Source: JAHIEZ01 sp964598275
GTDB taxonomy: Bacteria > Patescibacteriota > Microgenomatia > UBA12405
Assembly (NCBI GenBank): GCA_964598275.1
Contig: CAZRAZ010000005.1
Location: 1 to 23,963 of the forward strand
Direction: 5' to 3'
Length of the DNA: 23,963 nucleotides
The notes under the pieces were generated by a model. It did not search any database. It was not told the DNA's origin and worked only from the letters and a program-made list of their open reading frames with translations. Below, one piece after another: positions 1 through 5,754 of this stretch (positions are counted from its first letter, which is position 1; every line of letters starts with the position of its first letter). Both the position numbers and the translations under genes were made by a program.

Positions 1-248
1 TCGTTGCCCAAAAAGCCCACTTAAGTAAAAAAGCCGCCAAACAGTCGGTCGAGACTTTCCTCGCTGAAATCATGAAAGCTCTTGCTGGCGGTGAAGTAGT
101 TAAACTTTCAGGTTTTGGTACCTTTAGAACAAAAATGTTCAAACCCAAAACTATCAAAGCCATCAACACCAAAGAATCCAAGAAAATTGCCGCTCGTCGT
201 ATGCCTCGCTACATCCCGGGCACCAAGATCAAAAAGATGGTCAAATAA
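1..248 (+). CDS. HU/IHF-family DNA-binding protein, C-terminal part (5' truncated)
   Basis: Reading frame 3 is open from the window edge and gives 81 codons plus TAA at 246-248. The sequence contains the HU/IHF signature GEVVKLSGFGTF followed by a basic arm and the closing motif PRYIPGTKIKKMV, which matches the family ending (PxFxPGKxLKxxV). HU proteins are small dimeric nucleoid proteins that bend DNA. The arm region (KPKTIKAINTKESKKIAARR) lacks the usual RNPxTG proline motif, so the DNA-intercalating tip looks altered. The start and N-terminal helices lie outside the window. A strong terminator follows 18 nt after the stop. Family assignment is secure; HU versus IHF-like cannot be decided. 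Confidence 0.9.
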   Translation, partial: VAQKAHLSKKAAKQSVETFLAEIMKALAGGEVVKLSGFGTFRTKMFKPKTIKAINTKESKKIAARRMPRYIPGTKIKKMVK

Positions 249-265
249 AAATTTGCAAAATTTTT

Positions 266-295
266 ATGCCCCCCGCCGCGGCGGGGGGCATTTTG
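266..295 (+). terminator. Rho-independent terminator of the HU-like gene
   Basis: A perfect GC-rich inverted repeat with arms TGCCCCCCGCCG (267-278) and CGGCGGGGGGCA (279-290) is followed by TTTTG. It lies 18 nt after the HU stop. The T-run runs directly into the -35 box of the next gene. Confidence 0.85.
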
Positions 296-324
296 TTGAC
301 ATTGGCTCTTTTTTTTAAGACAAT
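296..324 (+). promoter_or_regulatory. Promoter of the 331-702 gene, predicted leaderless
   Basis: A consensus -35 TTGACA (296-301) is separated by 17 nt from GACAAT (319-324), with only 6 nt before the ATG at 331. Transcription would begin at or next to the start codon. The -35 abuts the HU terminator. Confidence 0.65.
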
Positions 325-330
325 TAACAT

Positions 331-702
331 ATGCCAAGTTTTCTCAAGTCAAACAAACCTCCGCTGCTCGTTCCTATTCTTATTCTTTTCTTTTTACTTA
401 TCCTTTTCATTTTTTTTCGTCGTTTTTTTATCAATAAAAGCCCATCCCCCTCTCTTCCTCTTTCCGCCCGGCAAGTAGAAGATTTTCCTCTGCAAAATTT
501 TGAAGCCAGTCTGGTTTGTCTGCCCCCCGATCAAAAACCTCCTTGCGCTTTTGGTCTTCTTTATCAGCAAAAAAAATATCGTATCTCTGGTTTATCTCAA
601 GCCAGTTTGGTCGCGGCCGATTTTCAACACGGTCAAAATTTAACCATCTCCGGCAAAATAGAATCCGACCAAATTGTCATCAGCAGTATCAGCGGCAATT
701 AA
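331..702 (+). CDS. Small membrane-anchored protein of unknown function
   Basis: This 123-aa protein has a short basic N-terminus, one very hydrophobic segment (about residues 11-30, VPILILFFLLILFIFF) followed by RR, and a C-terminal domain of about 75 residues, presumably extracytoplasmic. The tail (about 90-123) alternates beta-like stretches, with GQNLTISGKIESDQIVISSI resembling a small OB- or SH3-like barrel; that is inference from pattern only. I do not recognise the family. The ATG at 331 is supported by the promoter just upstream. The last codons (SISGN and stop) are the first copy of the 19-bp repeat that also borders the two downstream cassettes. Confidence 0.75.
   Translation: MPSFLKSNKPPLLVPILILFFLLILFIFFRRFFINKSPSPSLPLSARQVEDFPLQNFEASLVCLPPDQKPPCAFGLLYQQKKYRISGLSQASLVAADFQHGQNLTISGKIESDQIVISSISGN
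684..702 (+). repeat. Cassette-border direct repeat, copy 1
   Basis: The sequence CAGTATCAGCGGCAATTAA forms the 3' end and stop codon of the 331-702 gene and recurs exactly at 1145-1163 and 1765-1783. Identity with copy 2 extends two bases further right (to 704), and similarity continues (aaacttctatacgatc against aaacctctaaacaagatc). Confidence 0.95.
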
Positions 703-720
703 ACTTCTATACGATCTCAA

Positions 721-1092
721 TCAAAAATTGTTCTCAATTTTCCCTCCCATTGCTTCCATTATTTCATTCTTCCTCTCCGCTACCATACAACTACCAATCA
801 AAAGGAGTTGTTTTTCTACCCTTTCTCCTCCGCGCCTTAACTTTGCAAATATCTCCATTCTAACCTCTGCCTCCTCGCTCCCCGGCGAACTTCCCCATTC
901 TCGCAACAAACAAGCGGATTTTCTTTCGTAGGCACAACCAACATCACCCACACCAAGCACCCCCGCCAATAAAACAAGTTTACGAACTCTAGGGGAAACC
1001 GGCTTATTAACATTAACAACATCTCCCAAAAGACCATGTAAGCGAACAAGAAGAACATCCTCACCTCCCCCTCTATTACGTTCAGTTCCCAT
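721..1092 (-). CDS. Cassette-encoded protein 1, unknown family (short paralog)
   Basis: This 123-aa protein starts at MGTERNRGGG. The frame stays open further upstream, to 1131, but that part lies in the promoter, whose -10 ends 7 nt before this ATG, so the ATG at 1092 is preferred. It aligns with the neighbour at 1168-1701. The N-terminal parts share HGLLG/YDLLG, LAG, a YERK/YEKT segment and WGSS. The C-terminal parts share RxEI, GE and a LIGxxM pattern. It lacks about 50 residues found in the middle of the longer paralog. No signal peptide or convincing membrane segment is seen, and no catalytic motif is recognised. Homology to a gene with the same promoter layout argues that it is real. 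Confidence 0.6.
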   Translation of the reverse strand: MGTERNRGGGEDVLLVRLHGLLGDVVNVNKPVSPRVRKLVLLAGVLGVGDVGCAYERKSACLLREWGSSPGSEEAEVRMEIFAKLRRGGERVEKQLLLIGSCMVAERKNEIMEAMGGKIENNF

Positions 1093-1099
1093 AACAAAT

Positions 1100-1128
1100 A
1101 TTATAATCTTTACGATTGAGAAATACAA
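1100..1128 (-). promoter_or_regulatory. Promoter of cassette gene 1, predicted leaderless
   Basis: On the minus strand, TTGTAT (1128-1123) is followed after 17 nt by a perfect TATAAT (1105-1100), then 7 nt to the ATG. The stretch around the -10 closely matches the promoter of cassette gene 2. Confidence 0.7.
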
Positions 1129-1139
1129 CAAGATATTCG

Positions 1140-1163
1140 TTTTACAGTATCAGCGGCAATTAA
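1140..1163 (+). repeat. Cassette-border direct repeat, copy 2
   Basis: This copy carries the 19-bp core (1145-1163) preceded by TTTTA. The 24-bp form is identical to copy 3 at 1760-1783. To the right it shares two more bases with copy 1. It therefore behaves as a junction: its left flank resembles copy 3 and its right flank resembles copy 1. Confidence 0.95.
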
Positions 1164-1167
1164 ACCT

Positions 1168-1701
1168 CTAAACAAGATCAGTTCTCAACCCCGCCACCAT
1201 CTTATCTATTCTCGTTTGAATATCTTTTGCCAATAATTTTGGATCTATTTTCTGCCCACCCATAAGATCACCGATCAAACGGAATTCCTCTGCCGCTTCT
1301 TCACCTTCATAGTTTAATCTTTCAAGTATTTCTCTTCTAATCCTTTTCAGTGCATCAAGTTGCTCATCATCAATTTCCGGGAAAGTAACCCGATATCTTT
1401 TTCCCCCCTCAATCCAATCATGAGTAACCTCTCCATAAAAAGCTGCCCCAACTCCTGCCCTTCCGTTATGCAACACCCCTACTTGCACGCCGTTCTCGTC
1501 GCTCACCACAGAACTGCCCCAGCCTTGTAACATATCTGAAGATGTTTTTTCGTAGAAATAACCATCACACAAATGACCAATCTGTCCTGCCAGTGTAAAA
1601 AGTTCAAGCGCTCTGGGTAAAGCTACCTCGTTAACAGTACCCAAAAGATCATATACACGAGCACGGGGATTACCTTTTCTTTCTATTTGTTCACCACTCA
1701 T
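1168..1701 (-). CDS. Cassette-encoded protein 2, unknown family (long paralog)
   Basis: This 177-aa protein starts at MSGEQIERKG. The frame is open to 1737, but those codons overlap the -35 and -10 boxes, so the ATG at 1701, 7 nt after TATAAT, is chosen. The N-terminal part (about 15-62: YDLLG, LFTLAGQIGHLCDGYFYEKT, GWGSS) matches cassette protein 1. The middle (about 65-115) is present only here and looks beta-rich. The C-terminal part (about 118-177) is helical and charged, with RREILERL, GEEAAEEF and LIGDLMGG. The protein appears soluble. I do not recognise the family; a DNA-binding or regulatory role is possible but unsupported. Confidence 0.7.
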   Translation of the reverse strand: MSGEQIERKGNPRARVYDLLGTVNEVALPRALELFTLAGQIGHLCDGYFYEKTSSDMLQGWGSSVVSDENGVQVGVLHNGRAGVGAAFYGEVTHDWIEGGKRYRVTFPEIDDEQLDALKRIRREILERLNYEGEEAAEEFRLIGDLMGGQKIDPKLLAKDIQTRIDKMVAGLRTDLV

Positions 1702-1708
1702 AACCAAT

Positions 1709-1737
1709 ATTATAAGTCTAATTAGAAAATATGTCAA
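1709..1737 (-). promoter_or_regulatory. Full-consensus promoter of cassette gene 2, predicted leaderless
   Basis: On the minus strand a perfect TTGACA (1737-1732) and a perfect TATAAT (1714-1709) are exactly 17 nt apart, with 7 nt to the ATG. This is the best sigma70-type promoter in the window and places the transcript start on the start codon. Confidence 0.85.
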
Positions 1738-1759
1738 ATAGATACATTACAAAAACCCA

Positions 1760-1783
1760 TTTTACAGTATCAGCGGCAATTAA
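1760..1783 (+). repeat. Cassette-border direct repeat, copy 3
   Basis: The 19-bp core is at 1765-1783; with the preceding TTTTA it is identical over 24 bp to copy 2. It lies just upstream of ychF and overlaps where the -35 of the ychF promoter would fall. Only this copy can fold with its right flank (AGCGGC against GCCTGCT, loop AATTAA). Confidence 0.95.
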
Positions 1784-1796
1784 GCCTGCTTTCGCT

Positions 1797-1802
1797 TATA
1801 AT
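1797..1802 (+). promoter_or_regulatory. ychF -10 box, predicted leaderless
   Basis: A perfect TATAAT lies 5 nt before the ychF ATG. The -35 position falls in border repeat copy 3 and is a poor match (CGGCAA). Confidence 0.55.
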
Positions 1803-1807
1803 AAGCC

Positions 1808-2878
1808 ATGTCTAAGTTATCTATCGGCATTGTCGGTCTGCCCAATGTTGGTAAATCAACTCTTTTCAACGCTCTTTTGGGTCGTCAAATTGCCGATGCC
1901 AGCAATTATCCTTTTTGCACCATCGATCCCAACATCGGCGTGGTCGAAGTTCCCGATCCTAAATTGAAAATATTGGCCGACATTGTTGGTACCAACAAAA
2001 TTATTCCCGCCATTGTCGAGTTTGTCGACATTGCCGGTTTGGTCAAAGGAGCATCTCAAGGCGAAGGTTTGGGCAATAAATTTTTAACCAATATCAGGAC
2101 TTGTGATGCCATCTGTCACGTCCTTCGTTATTTTTCCGACGACAAAGTTATCAAAGAAGGCCAAATTAACCCCCAATCCGATTTTGAACTTATTTGTGCC
2201 GAATTAATTATCAAAGATCTGGAAAGCATCGATAAGTTTATCGACGCCAACAAAAACAATACCGTTCAGGCCAAAAATTTAGCCGTTGCTAAACTTGTAA
2301 AATCAAAACTTGAAAGCGGCGTTTTGGCCAAAGATATCAGTCTCGATGATTTTGGTCAGACTTTTCTTGATAGTTTTTTTCTGCTTACCGCCAAACCTTT
2401 TTTTATTATTGCCAACATCGACGAAGATGGCTACAAAAATATCAAATCTGCCCAACTAAACATTAATGATTATCCTGTAGTCCCTGTTTGTGCCAAGGTC
2501 GAGTCAGACCTAAGCAATTTCTCTCCTGCCGAACGGCTTGATTATTTAAGCAGTCTTGGCATAAACAAATCTGGTCTGGAGGCAGTCATCACCACCGCTT
2601 ACCAAACCCTAGGTCTGCAGTCCTTCTATACTACTGCCGGTGTCAAAGAAGTTAGAGCTTGGACCATTAAGCAGGGCTTTACCGCGCCTCAAGCCGCCGG
2701 CGCTGTTCATAGTGATTTCCAGAGGGGCTTTATCATGGCCGAAATAGTCTCCTATTCGGATTTTATTAAATACAAAGGTTGGCAATCTGCCAAAACAGCC
2801 GGCCTTTTACGCCATCAGGGCAAAGATTATATAATGCAACCGGACGACGTTGTTGAATTTAGATTCAATGTCACCTAA
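1808..2878 (+). CDS. ychF: YchF/OLA1-family P-loop ATPase
   Basis: This 356-aa protein (family usual about 363) belongs to the Obg-related TRAFAC group. YchF/OLA1 proteins prefer ATP over GTP, bind ribosomes and are linked to stress responses. The G1 loop is GLPNVGKS (10-17), the switch II/G3 motif is DIAGLVKGAS (74-83), and the degenerate G4 is NIDE (203-206) in place of NKxD, as expected for YchF. A coiled-coil insertion covers about 110-185. The C-terminal TGS domain covers about 270-356, with AWTIKQGFTAPQAAGAVHSD and the ending QPDDVVEFRFNVT. The ATG follows a TATAAT by 5 nt. Its 3' end overlaps miaA by 11 nt. Confidence 0.97.
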   Translation: MSKLSIGIVGLPNVGKSTLFNALLGRQIADASNYPFCTIDPNIGVVEVPDPKLKILADIVGTNKIIPAIVEFVDIAGLVKGASQGEGLGNKFLTNIRTCDAICHVLRYFSDDKVIKEGQINPQSDFELICAELIIKDLESIDKFIDANKNNTVQAKNLAVAKLVKSKLESGVLAKDISLDDFGQTFLDSFFLLTAKPFFIIANIDEDGYKNIKSAQLNINDYPVVPVCAKVESDLSNFSPAERLDYLSSLGINKSGLEAVITTAYQTLGLQSFYTTAGVKEVRAWTIKQGFTAPQAAGAVHSDFQRGFIMAEIVSYSDFIKYKGWQSAKTAGLLRHQGKDYIMQPDDVVEFRFNVT

Positions 2879-3776
2879 AATCCCCCTTCTGGTTATTTCA
2901 GGTTTAACCGCCACCGGCAAGACCTCTTTGGCTGTAACCCTAGCCAAAAAATTCAACGGCCAACTTATTTCTGCCGATTCTCGTCAAATTTACCGTGGTT
3001 TGGATATTGGCACCGGCAAAGACCACCCATCGGACATGTCAATTGCCCTCATCAATATCAAAAACCCCGATCAAAACTTTTCTGTCAGTGATTTCCATCG
3101 TCTAGCCAGCAAGCATATCAAAAAAATTCACCACTCCGGCCACCTGCCCATAGTTGTTGGTGGTAGCGGTTACTACATAAAATCACTTTTTTCGCCCCAA
3201 TTTATCCCCGTCCCGCCTCACCTCCTTTTCAGAAGAATTGGCAACCATCTCCCTCTTTTCATTCTGCAGTTTGCCAACTTTCTTCTCAATCATCGGCAGT
3301 ATAAAGGTTTAAATAATTCCGAAAAATACAACCGTCATCGTCTGATCAGAAAACTGGAAATCAGAATTTTTCTCCGCTCACTTTCTCCCCAAATCTCATT
3401 TCCCGATTACAACAGTCTCCATCTTTGTCTTGTCGCCCCTCCCTCATCTCTATTTAAAAGAATTGATCAAAGAATTAAGCAGCGTCTGGCTGCCGGTTTG
3501 CTTAAAGAAATAAAAAATTTACTCAAAAAATATCGTTGGTCTGATCCCGGACTAAATACCTTGGCCTATAAGGAATTTTCACCATATTTTGCCAAGCCCA
3601 CCGTCAAAAATAAAAAACAAGCCCTTAAACTTTGGCGTCAAGACGAGCATGCCTATGCCAGGCGCCAGCTTACCTGGTTTAAAAAACAAAAATCTCTTCA
3701 TTACCTCAACATCAACTCCCCCTTCTTTCCCGGCTCTGCGATAAATTTAGTTTCCAAATGGTACAATAAACTATGA
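2868..3776 (+). CDS. miaA: tRNA dimethylallyltransferase
   Basis: MiaA transfers the dimethylallyl group from dimethylallyl diphosphate to N6 of A37 in tRNAs reading UNN codons. The 302-aa product has the P-loop GLTATGKT (12-19), the catalytic/substrate motif SADSRQIYRGLDIGTGK (35-51, Asp37), the FSVSDF motif (71-76) and VVGGSGYYI (96-104). The C-terminal half carries the helical tRNA-binding region, ending with a RQLTWFKKQ motif, the usual RQxTWFr signature. An upstream in-frame TTG at 2850 would add six residues, but the ATG at 2868 aligns better with the family N-terminus. It overlaps ychF by 11 nt and the next gene by 4 nt, so it is probably co-transcribed. Confidence 0.95.
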   Translation: MSPKIPLLVISGLTATGKTSLAVTLAKKFNGQLISADSRQIYRGLDIGTGKDHPSDMSIALINIKNPDQNFSVSDFHRLASKHIKKIHHSGHLPIVVGGSGYYIKSLFSPQFIPVPPHLLFRRIGNHLPLFILQFANFLLNHRQYKGLNNSEKYNRHRLIRKLEIRIFLRSLSPQISFPDYNSLHLCLVAPPSSLFKRIDQRIKQRLAAGLLKEIKNLLKKYRWSDPGLNTLAYKEFSPYFAKPTVKNKKQALKLWRQDEHAYARRQLTWFKKQKSLHYLNINSPFFPGSAINLVSKWYNKL

Positions 3777-4768
3777 CAACAAAAAGAATAGAAATTTCCT
3801 CTAAAACCATTATTTTTATTGCCATCTTCCTTGTTTCTCTCAAGCTTTTTTGGCAGATTAGAAACATTTTATCCCTCTTTTTTCTTTGCTTCATTTTTAT
3901 GGAAATTTTAAATCCTTCGGTCCTTTGGCTGGAAAAACGCAAGATTTCTCGACCGGTAGCCATTTTTATCCTCTATCTTTTAATCTTGTTTTCTCTTTCT
4001 TTTGTCTTTGCCGGCCTGGTTCCCGTCTTGATCGACCAAACCACCGGTTTGGTCAACACTCTCCCCAAACTTCTTCAGGATACTCATTTTTTGGGCGTTT
4101 CCGCCATTGATTGGTCTTCTCAATTCAGTTTCATCGCCGACCTGCCCGGAAACATCGGCAAAACCATTTTTTCTATTTTTTCCAACATTTTTATGGCTTT
4201 TGTTTTTTTTATCGTCACCTTTTATCTTTTAATCGAAAGAAAAAATTTCAGTCATTACTGTCTTTCTTTTTTTGGTCAGAAAGGAGCAAAAACAGCCGAT
4301 ACCATTATCGCCAATTTAGAAAAAAGACTTGGTTCTTGGTTTAACGCCCAAATAGTTTTAATGACCGTCATTGGCGTTATCTCTTATTTTGGCTATTTAC
4401 TTCTCGGTTTAAACTACGCTCTTCCCTTGGCCATTATTGCCGGTTTTTTGGAGATTGTTCCCAATATTGGCCCTACCGTTTCTACCATTTTGGCCGCCAT
4501 TGTCGGTCTAACCATTTCGCCCTTAACTGCTCTTTTAACCGTTGCCTGGGGTATTCTGGTTCAACAATTGGAAAATAATCTTATCGTTCCCAAAATTATG
4601 AAACGGGCCGTCGGTTTAAACCCCCTGGCCACCATTTTCTTTCTTTTGGTTGGTGCCAAACTAGCCGGAGTTAGCGGTGCCGTTCTGGCCATCCCCGTCT
4701 TCCTTACCATCGACGCAGTTGCCCGTGTCTTGCTTCCTCCCCGTTTTTTTAGCAACAAAAATCCCTAG
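3773..4768 (+). CDS. AI-2E family membrane transporter-like protein
   Basis: This 331-aa integral membrane protein matches the AI-2E/YdiK/PerM family. It has paired hydrophobic helices at the N-terminus (about 10-40), a segment at about 62-85 running into GLVPVLIDQTTGLVNTLP, then a periplasmic-type middle. The C-terminal half has the typical YLLLGLNYALPLAIIAGFLEIVPNIGPTVS followed by QQLENNLIVPKIMKRAVGLNPL, the family hallmark. Members have been described as exporters of small molecules or as Na+/H+ antiporters, so the substrate cannot be given. The start overlaps miaA (ATGA). The stop TAG (4766-4768) lies inside the 3' end of the convergent RNase P RNA gene. Confidence 0.93.
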   Translation: MTTKRIEISSKTIIFIAIFLVSLKLFWQIRNILSLFFLCFIFMEILNPSVLWLEKRKISRPVAIFILYLLILFSLSFVFAGLVPVLIDQTTGLVNTLPKLLQDTHFLGVSAIDWSSQFSFIADLPGNIGKTIFSIFSNIFMAFVFFIVTFYLLIERKNFSHYCLSFFGQKGAKTADTIIANLEKRLGSWFNAQIVLMTVIGVISYFGYLLLGLNYALPLAIIAGFLEIVPNIGPTVSTILAAIVGLTISPLTALLTVAWGILVQQLENNLIVPKIMKRAVGLNPLATIFFLLVGAKLAGVSGAVLAIPVFLTIDAVARVLLPPRFFSNKNP

Positions 4769-5032
4769 AAACCGATAAGCTGAATTCTGTTTATGGGCCA
4801 TCAATCTTCTCTCTTTACCTGAGGCTCCGAAAAAGCGCATCACCGCCTCGTCTTAAGATTTCCACAGAAAGGATGCTCGTTCCACCTCGTCCCGATTTAC
4901 ATCGGGATTACTCGTCTCTATCGCATTGCCTCGGTTTGCACCGACCCCGCTTCTGCGGGATTTCTTGCTTTTTGTGGTTCAGACTTTCCTCTCCGACGCA
5001 AAGTCGGAGTAGACCCTTCGGTTTCTAGGGAT
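4761..5032 (-). ncRNA. rnpB: RNase P RNA (catalytic subunit), compact
   Basis: RNase P RNA is the ribozyme that removes 5' leaders from pre-tRNAs. On the minus strand the hallmark GAGGAAAGTC follows the P3 hairpin (TCCGAC/GTCGGA) near 4990, and the 3' signature ACAGAATTCAGCTTATCGG is present near 4775-4792. The two ends pair perfectly over 15 bp (plus-strand 4761-4775 with 5018-5032), forming helix P1 and fixing the ends. A hairpin with arms ATCCCGAT/ATCGGGA matches the P9 region. At about 270 nt it is much shorter than the usual type A RNA (350-400 nt), so several peripheral helices must be missing. A TAAAAT box 7 nt upstream supports the 5' end. Confidence 0.95.
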
Positions 5033-5037
5033 GTCCT

Positions 5038-5043
5038 ATTTTA
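5038..5043 (-). promoter_or_regulatory. rnpB -10 box
   Basis: TAAAAT on the minus strand lies 5-7 nt before the predicted rnpB 5' end, in the 20-nt gap after the DUF5679 gene. No convincing -35 is seen, and co-transcription with the upstream genes is also possible. Confidence 0.45.
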
Positions 5044-5052
5044 CCAAATATT

Positions 5053-5217
5053 TTATGCTTCTTTTGCCGAAAGAATTTTAAACATTCCTGTTCCACAATC
5101 CGGACAAACACCTTTAGCCGCTGGTCTACCGTTTTTCAAAGTTGTCTTTTCCACCTTACTGTCATCAACCGACTTTGAAGCTCGGCACTTAACACAATAA
5201 AAATTTATAACTGCCAT
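5053..5217 (-). CDS. DUF5679-type small zinc-ribbon protein
   Basis: This 54-aa protein begins MAVINFYCVKCRAS. It has CVKC (8-11) and CPDCG (38-42), four cysteines spaced as a zinc ribbon, with the conserved centre TTLKNGRPAAKGVC and ending MFKI. This matches the DUF5679 pattern (YCVKCR, NGRPAxKGxCPxCGTxMFRI). The function is unknown. A strong Shine-Dalgarno AAGGAGGTGA (5234-5225) sits 7 nt before the ATG, and the stop of the upstream small gene lies inside that Shine-Dalgarno. rnpB follows 20 nt downstream. Confidence 0.9.
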   Translation of the reverse strand: MAVINFYCVKCRASKSVDDSKVEKTTLKNGRPAAKGVCPDCGTGMFKILSAKEA

Positions 5218-5224
5218 CTAAAAT

Positions 5225-5362
5225 TCACCTCCTTAAAATAAAATTTATTAAATATGAATTTGTCTCCCATAGGTACACAGCCAATATTATCACTATTGCC
5301 AATAAACTCAAACCCAAGCTTTTTATCAAATCCTTTTTAAGATAGTTACTCTCTTTTGCCAT
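5225..5362 (-). CDS. 45-aa single-span membrane protein
   Basis: This short frame starts MAKESNYLKKDLIKSLG. One hydrophobic helix follows (about 16-32, LGLSLLAIVIILAVYLW), and it ends NFILRR. Its stop TGA is built from the Shine-Dalgarno of the DUF5679 gene (TTA AGG AGG TGA), so the two are translationally coupled. A TATACT box ends 8 nt before the ATG. The family is not recognised. Its reality rests on the coupling, the promoter and the clean membrane topology; the role is unknown. Confidence 0.75.
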   Translation of the reverse strand: MAKESNYLKKDLIKSLGLSLLAIVIILAVYLWETNSYLINFILRR

Positions 5363-5370
5363 TTACGGCC

Positions 5371-5376
5371 AGTATA
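5371..5376 (-). promoter_or_regulatory. -10 box of the 45-aa membrane protein gene
   Basis: TATACT on the minus strand ends 8 nt before the ATG at 5362, again giving a leaderless or nearly leaderless transcript. It is 14 nt away from, and divergent to, the -10 of the 5404 gene. Confidence 0.5.
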
Positions 5377-5389
5377 ACATAATCTCTGC

Positions 5390-5395
5390 TACAAT
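5390..5395 (+). promoter_or_regulatory. -10 box of the DUF4446-secDF operon
   Basis: TACAAT ends 8 nt before the ATG at 5404, and there is no Shine-Dalgarno. The -35 is poor. It drives the long operon running to secF. Confidence 0.5.
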
Positions 5396-5403
5396 TAGCT
5401 TGT

Positions 5404-5748
5404 ATGACGCTTTTTTTTAGCCTTCTTACTCTTTTTAATTTTATGGCCATTGTTTACCTGATTTTTCTTTTCTACAAAAAAAACAATTCTTCCAAAAAAC
5501 AAAGCAGCCACTCCCCACAGTATCCCAAAATCAACCTAACCCGTTTCAACCCTTTTTCTGATGTCGGCGGCAACCAAAGTTTCATTCTTGTTATCTTGGA
5601 TAACGCCAATTCGGGTGTTATCATTACTTCATTGCATAATCGCGACAATACTCGTATTTATGCCAAACAAATCAAAAATGGCCAAGGCTTTCAGTCTACC
5701 CTTTCCCGGGAAGAAAAATCTGCCCTTGCCCAAACCATTAAAAGTTGA
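5404..5748 (+). CDS. DUF4446 family protein (short form)
   Basis: This 114-aa protein has one N-terminal membrane helix (about 4-23), a short basic linker and a C-terminal domain. That domain has RFNPFSDVGGNQSFILVILD, then GVIITSLHNRDNTRIYAKQIKNGQG and LSREEKSAL, the DUF4446 pattern. Typical members are about 160 residues and carry a coiled coil between helix and domain; here that linker is nearly absent. The function is unknown. It is the first gene of an operon followed after 6 nt by the DUF3048 gene. Confidence 0.88.
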   Translation: MTLFFSLLTLFNFMAIVYLIFLFYKKNNSSKKQSSHSPQYPKINLTRFNPFSDVGGNQSFILVILDNANSGVIITSLHNRDNTRIYAKQIKNGQGFQSTLSREEKSALAQTIKS

Positions 5749-5754
5749 AAAAAG

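Larger units (their letters stand above)
703..1163 (-). mobile_element. Putative gene cassette 1 (one minus-strand gene between direct repeats)
   Basis: This unit lies between repeat copies 1 and 2. It contains a single minus-strand gene, its promoter and one border repeat. It is organised like cassette 2 (1164-1783): same orientation, same promoter position and similar sequence next to both borders. No recombinase or transposase is visible in the window, so mobility is inferred from the repeat structure alone. Tandem duplication of one unit followed by divergence is the main alternative. Confidence 0.5.
1164..1783 (-). mobile_element. Putative gene cassette 2 (one minus-strand gene between direct repeats)
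   Basis: The unit between repeat copies 2 and 3 holds one minus-strand gene, its promoter and a border repeat. Read on the minus strand, both cassettes run: repeat, TAAAA, 40-60 nt with the promoter, gene, stop, a short GATC-containing tail, repeat. Removing both cassettes by recombination between copies 1 and 3 would rejoin the 331-702 gene to the ychF promoter without a scar. Confidence 0.5.

Noticed and set aside
837..1097. Alternative minus-strand frame inside cassette 1
   Set aside because: It overlaps the frame that is homologous to cassette protein 2 and shows no similarity of its own.
1093..1131. Longer N-terminus of cassette protein 1, starting at 1131
   Set aside because: The extra 13 codons overlap the -35 and -10 boxes and give an unrelated hydrophobic stretch. 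The same artefact occurs in cassette 2 (1702-1737).
684..1783. Classical integron with attC sites
   Set aside because: The repeats are short and not imperfect palindromes of attC type. No GTTRRRY/RYYYAAC core pair and no integrase gene are seen. I therefore describe the array only as cassette-like.
684..1783. CRISPR array
   Set aside because: There are only three copies of a short repeat, and the 440-600 bp between them are coding units, not spacers.
4661..4843. Minus-strand ORF at the AI-2E gene end
   Set aside because: It lies within the RNase P RNA 3' region and antisense to the AI-2E gene, with no family match.
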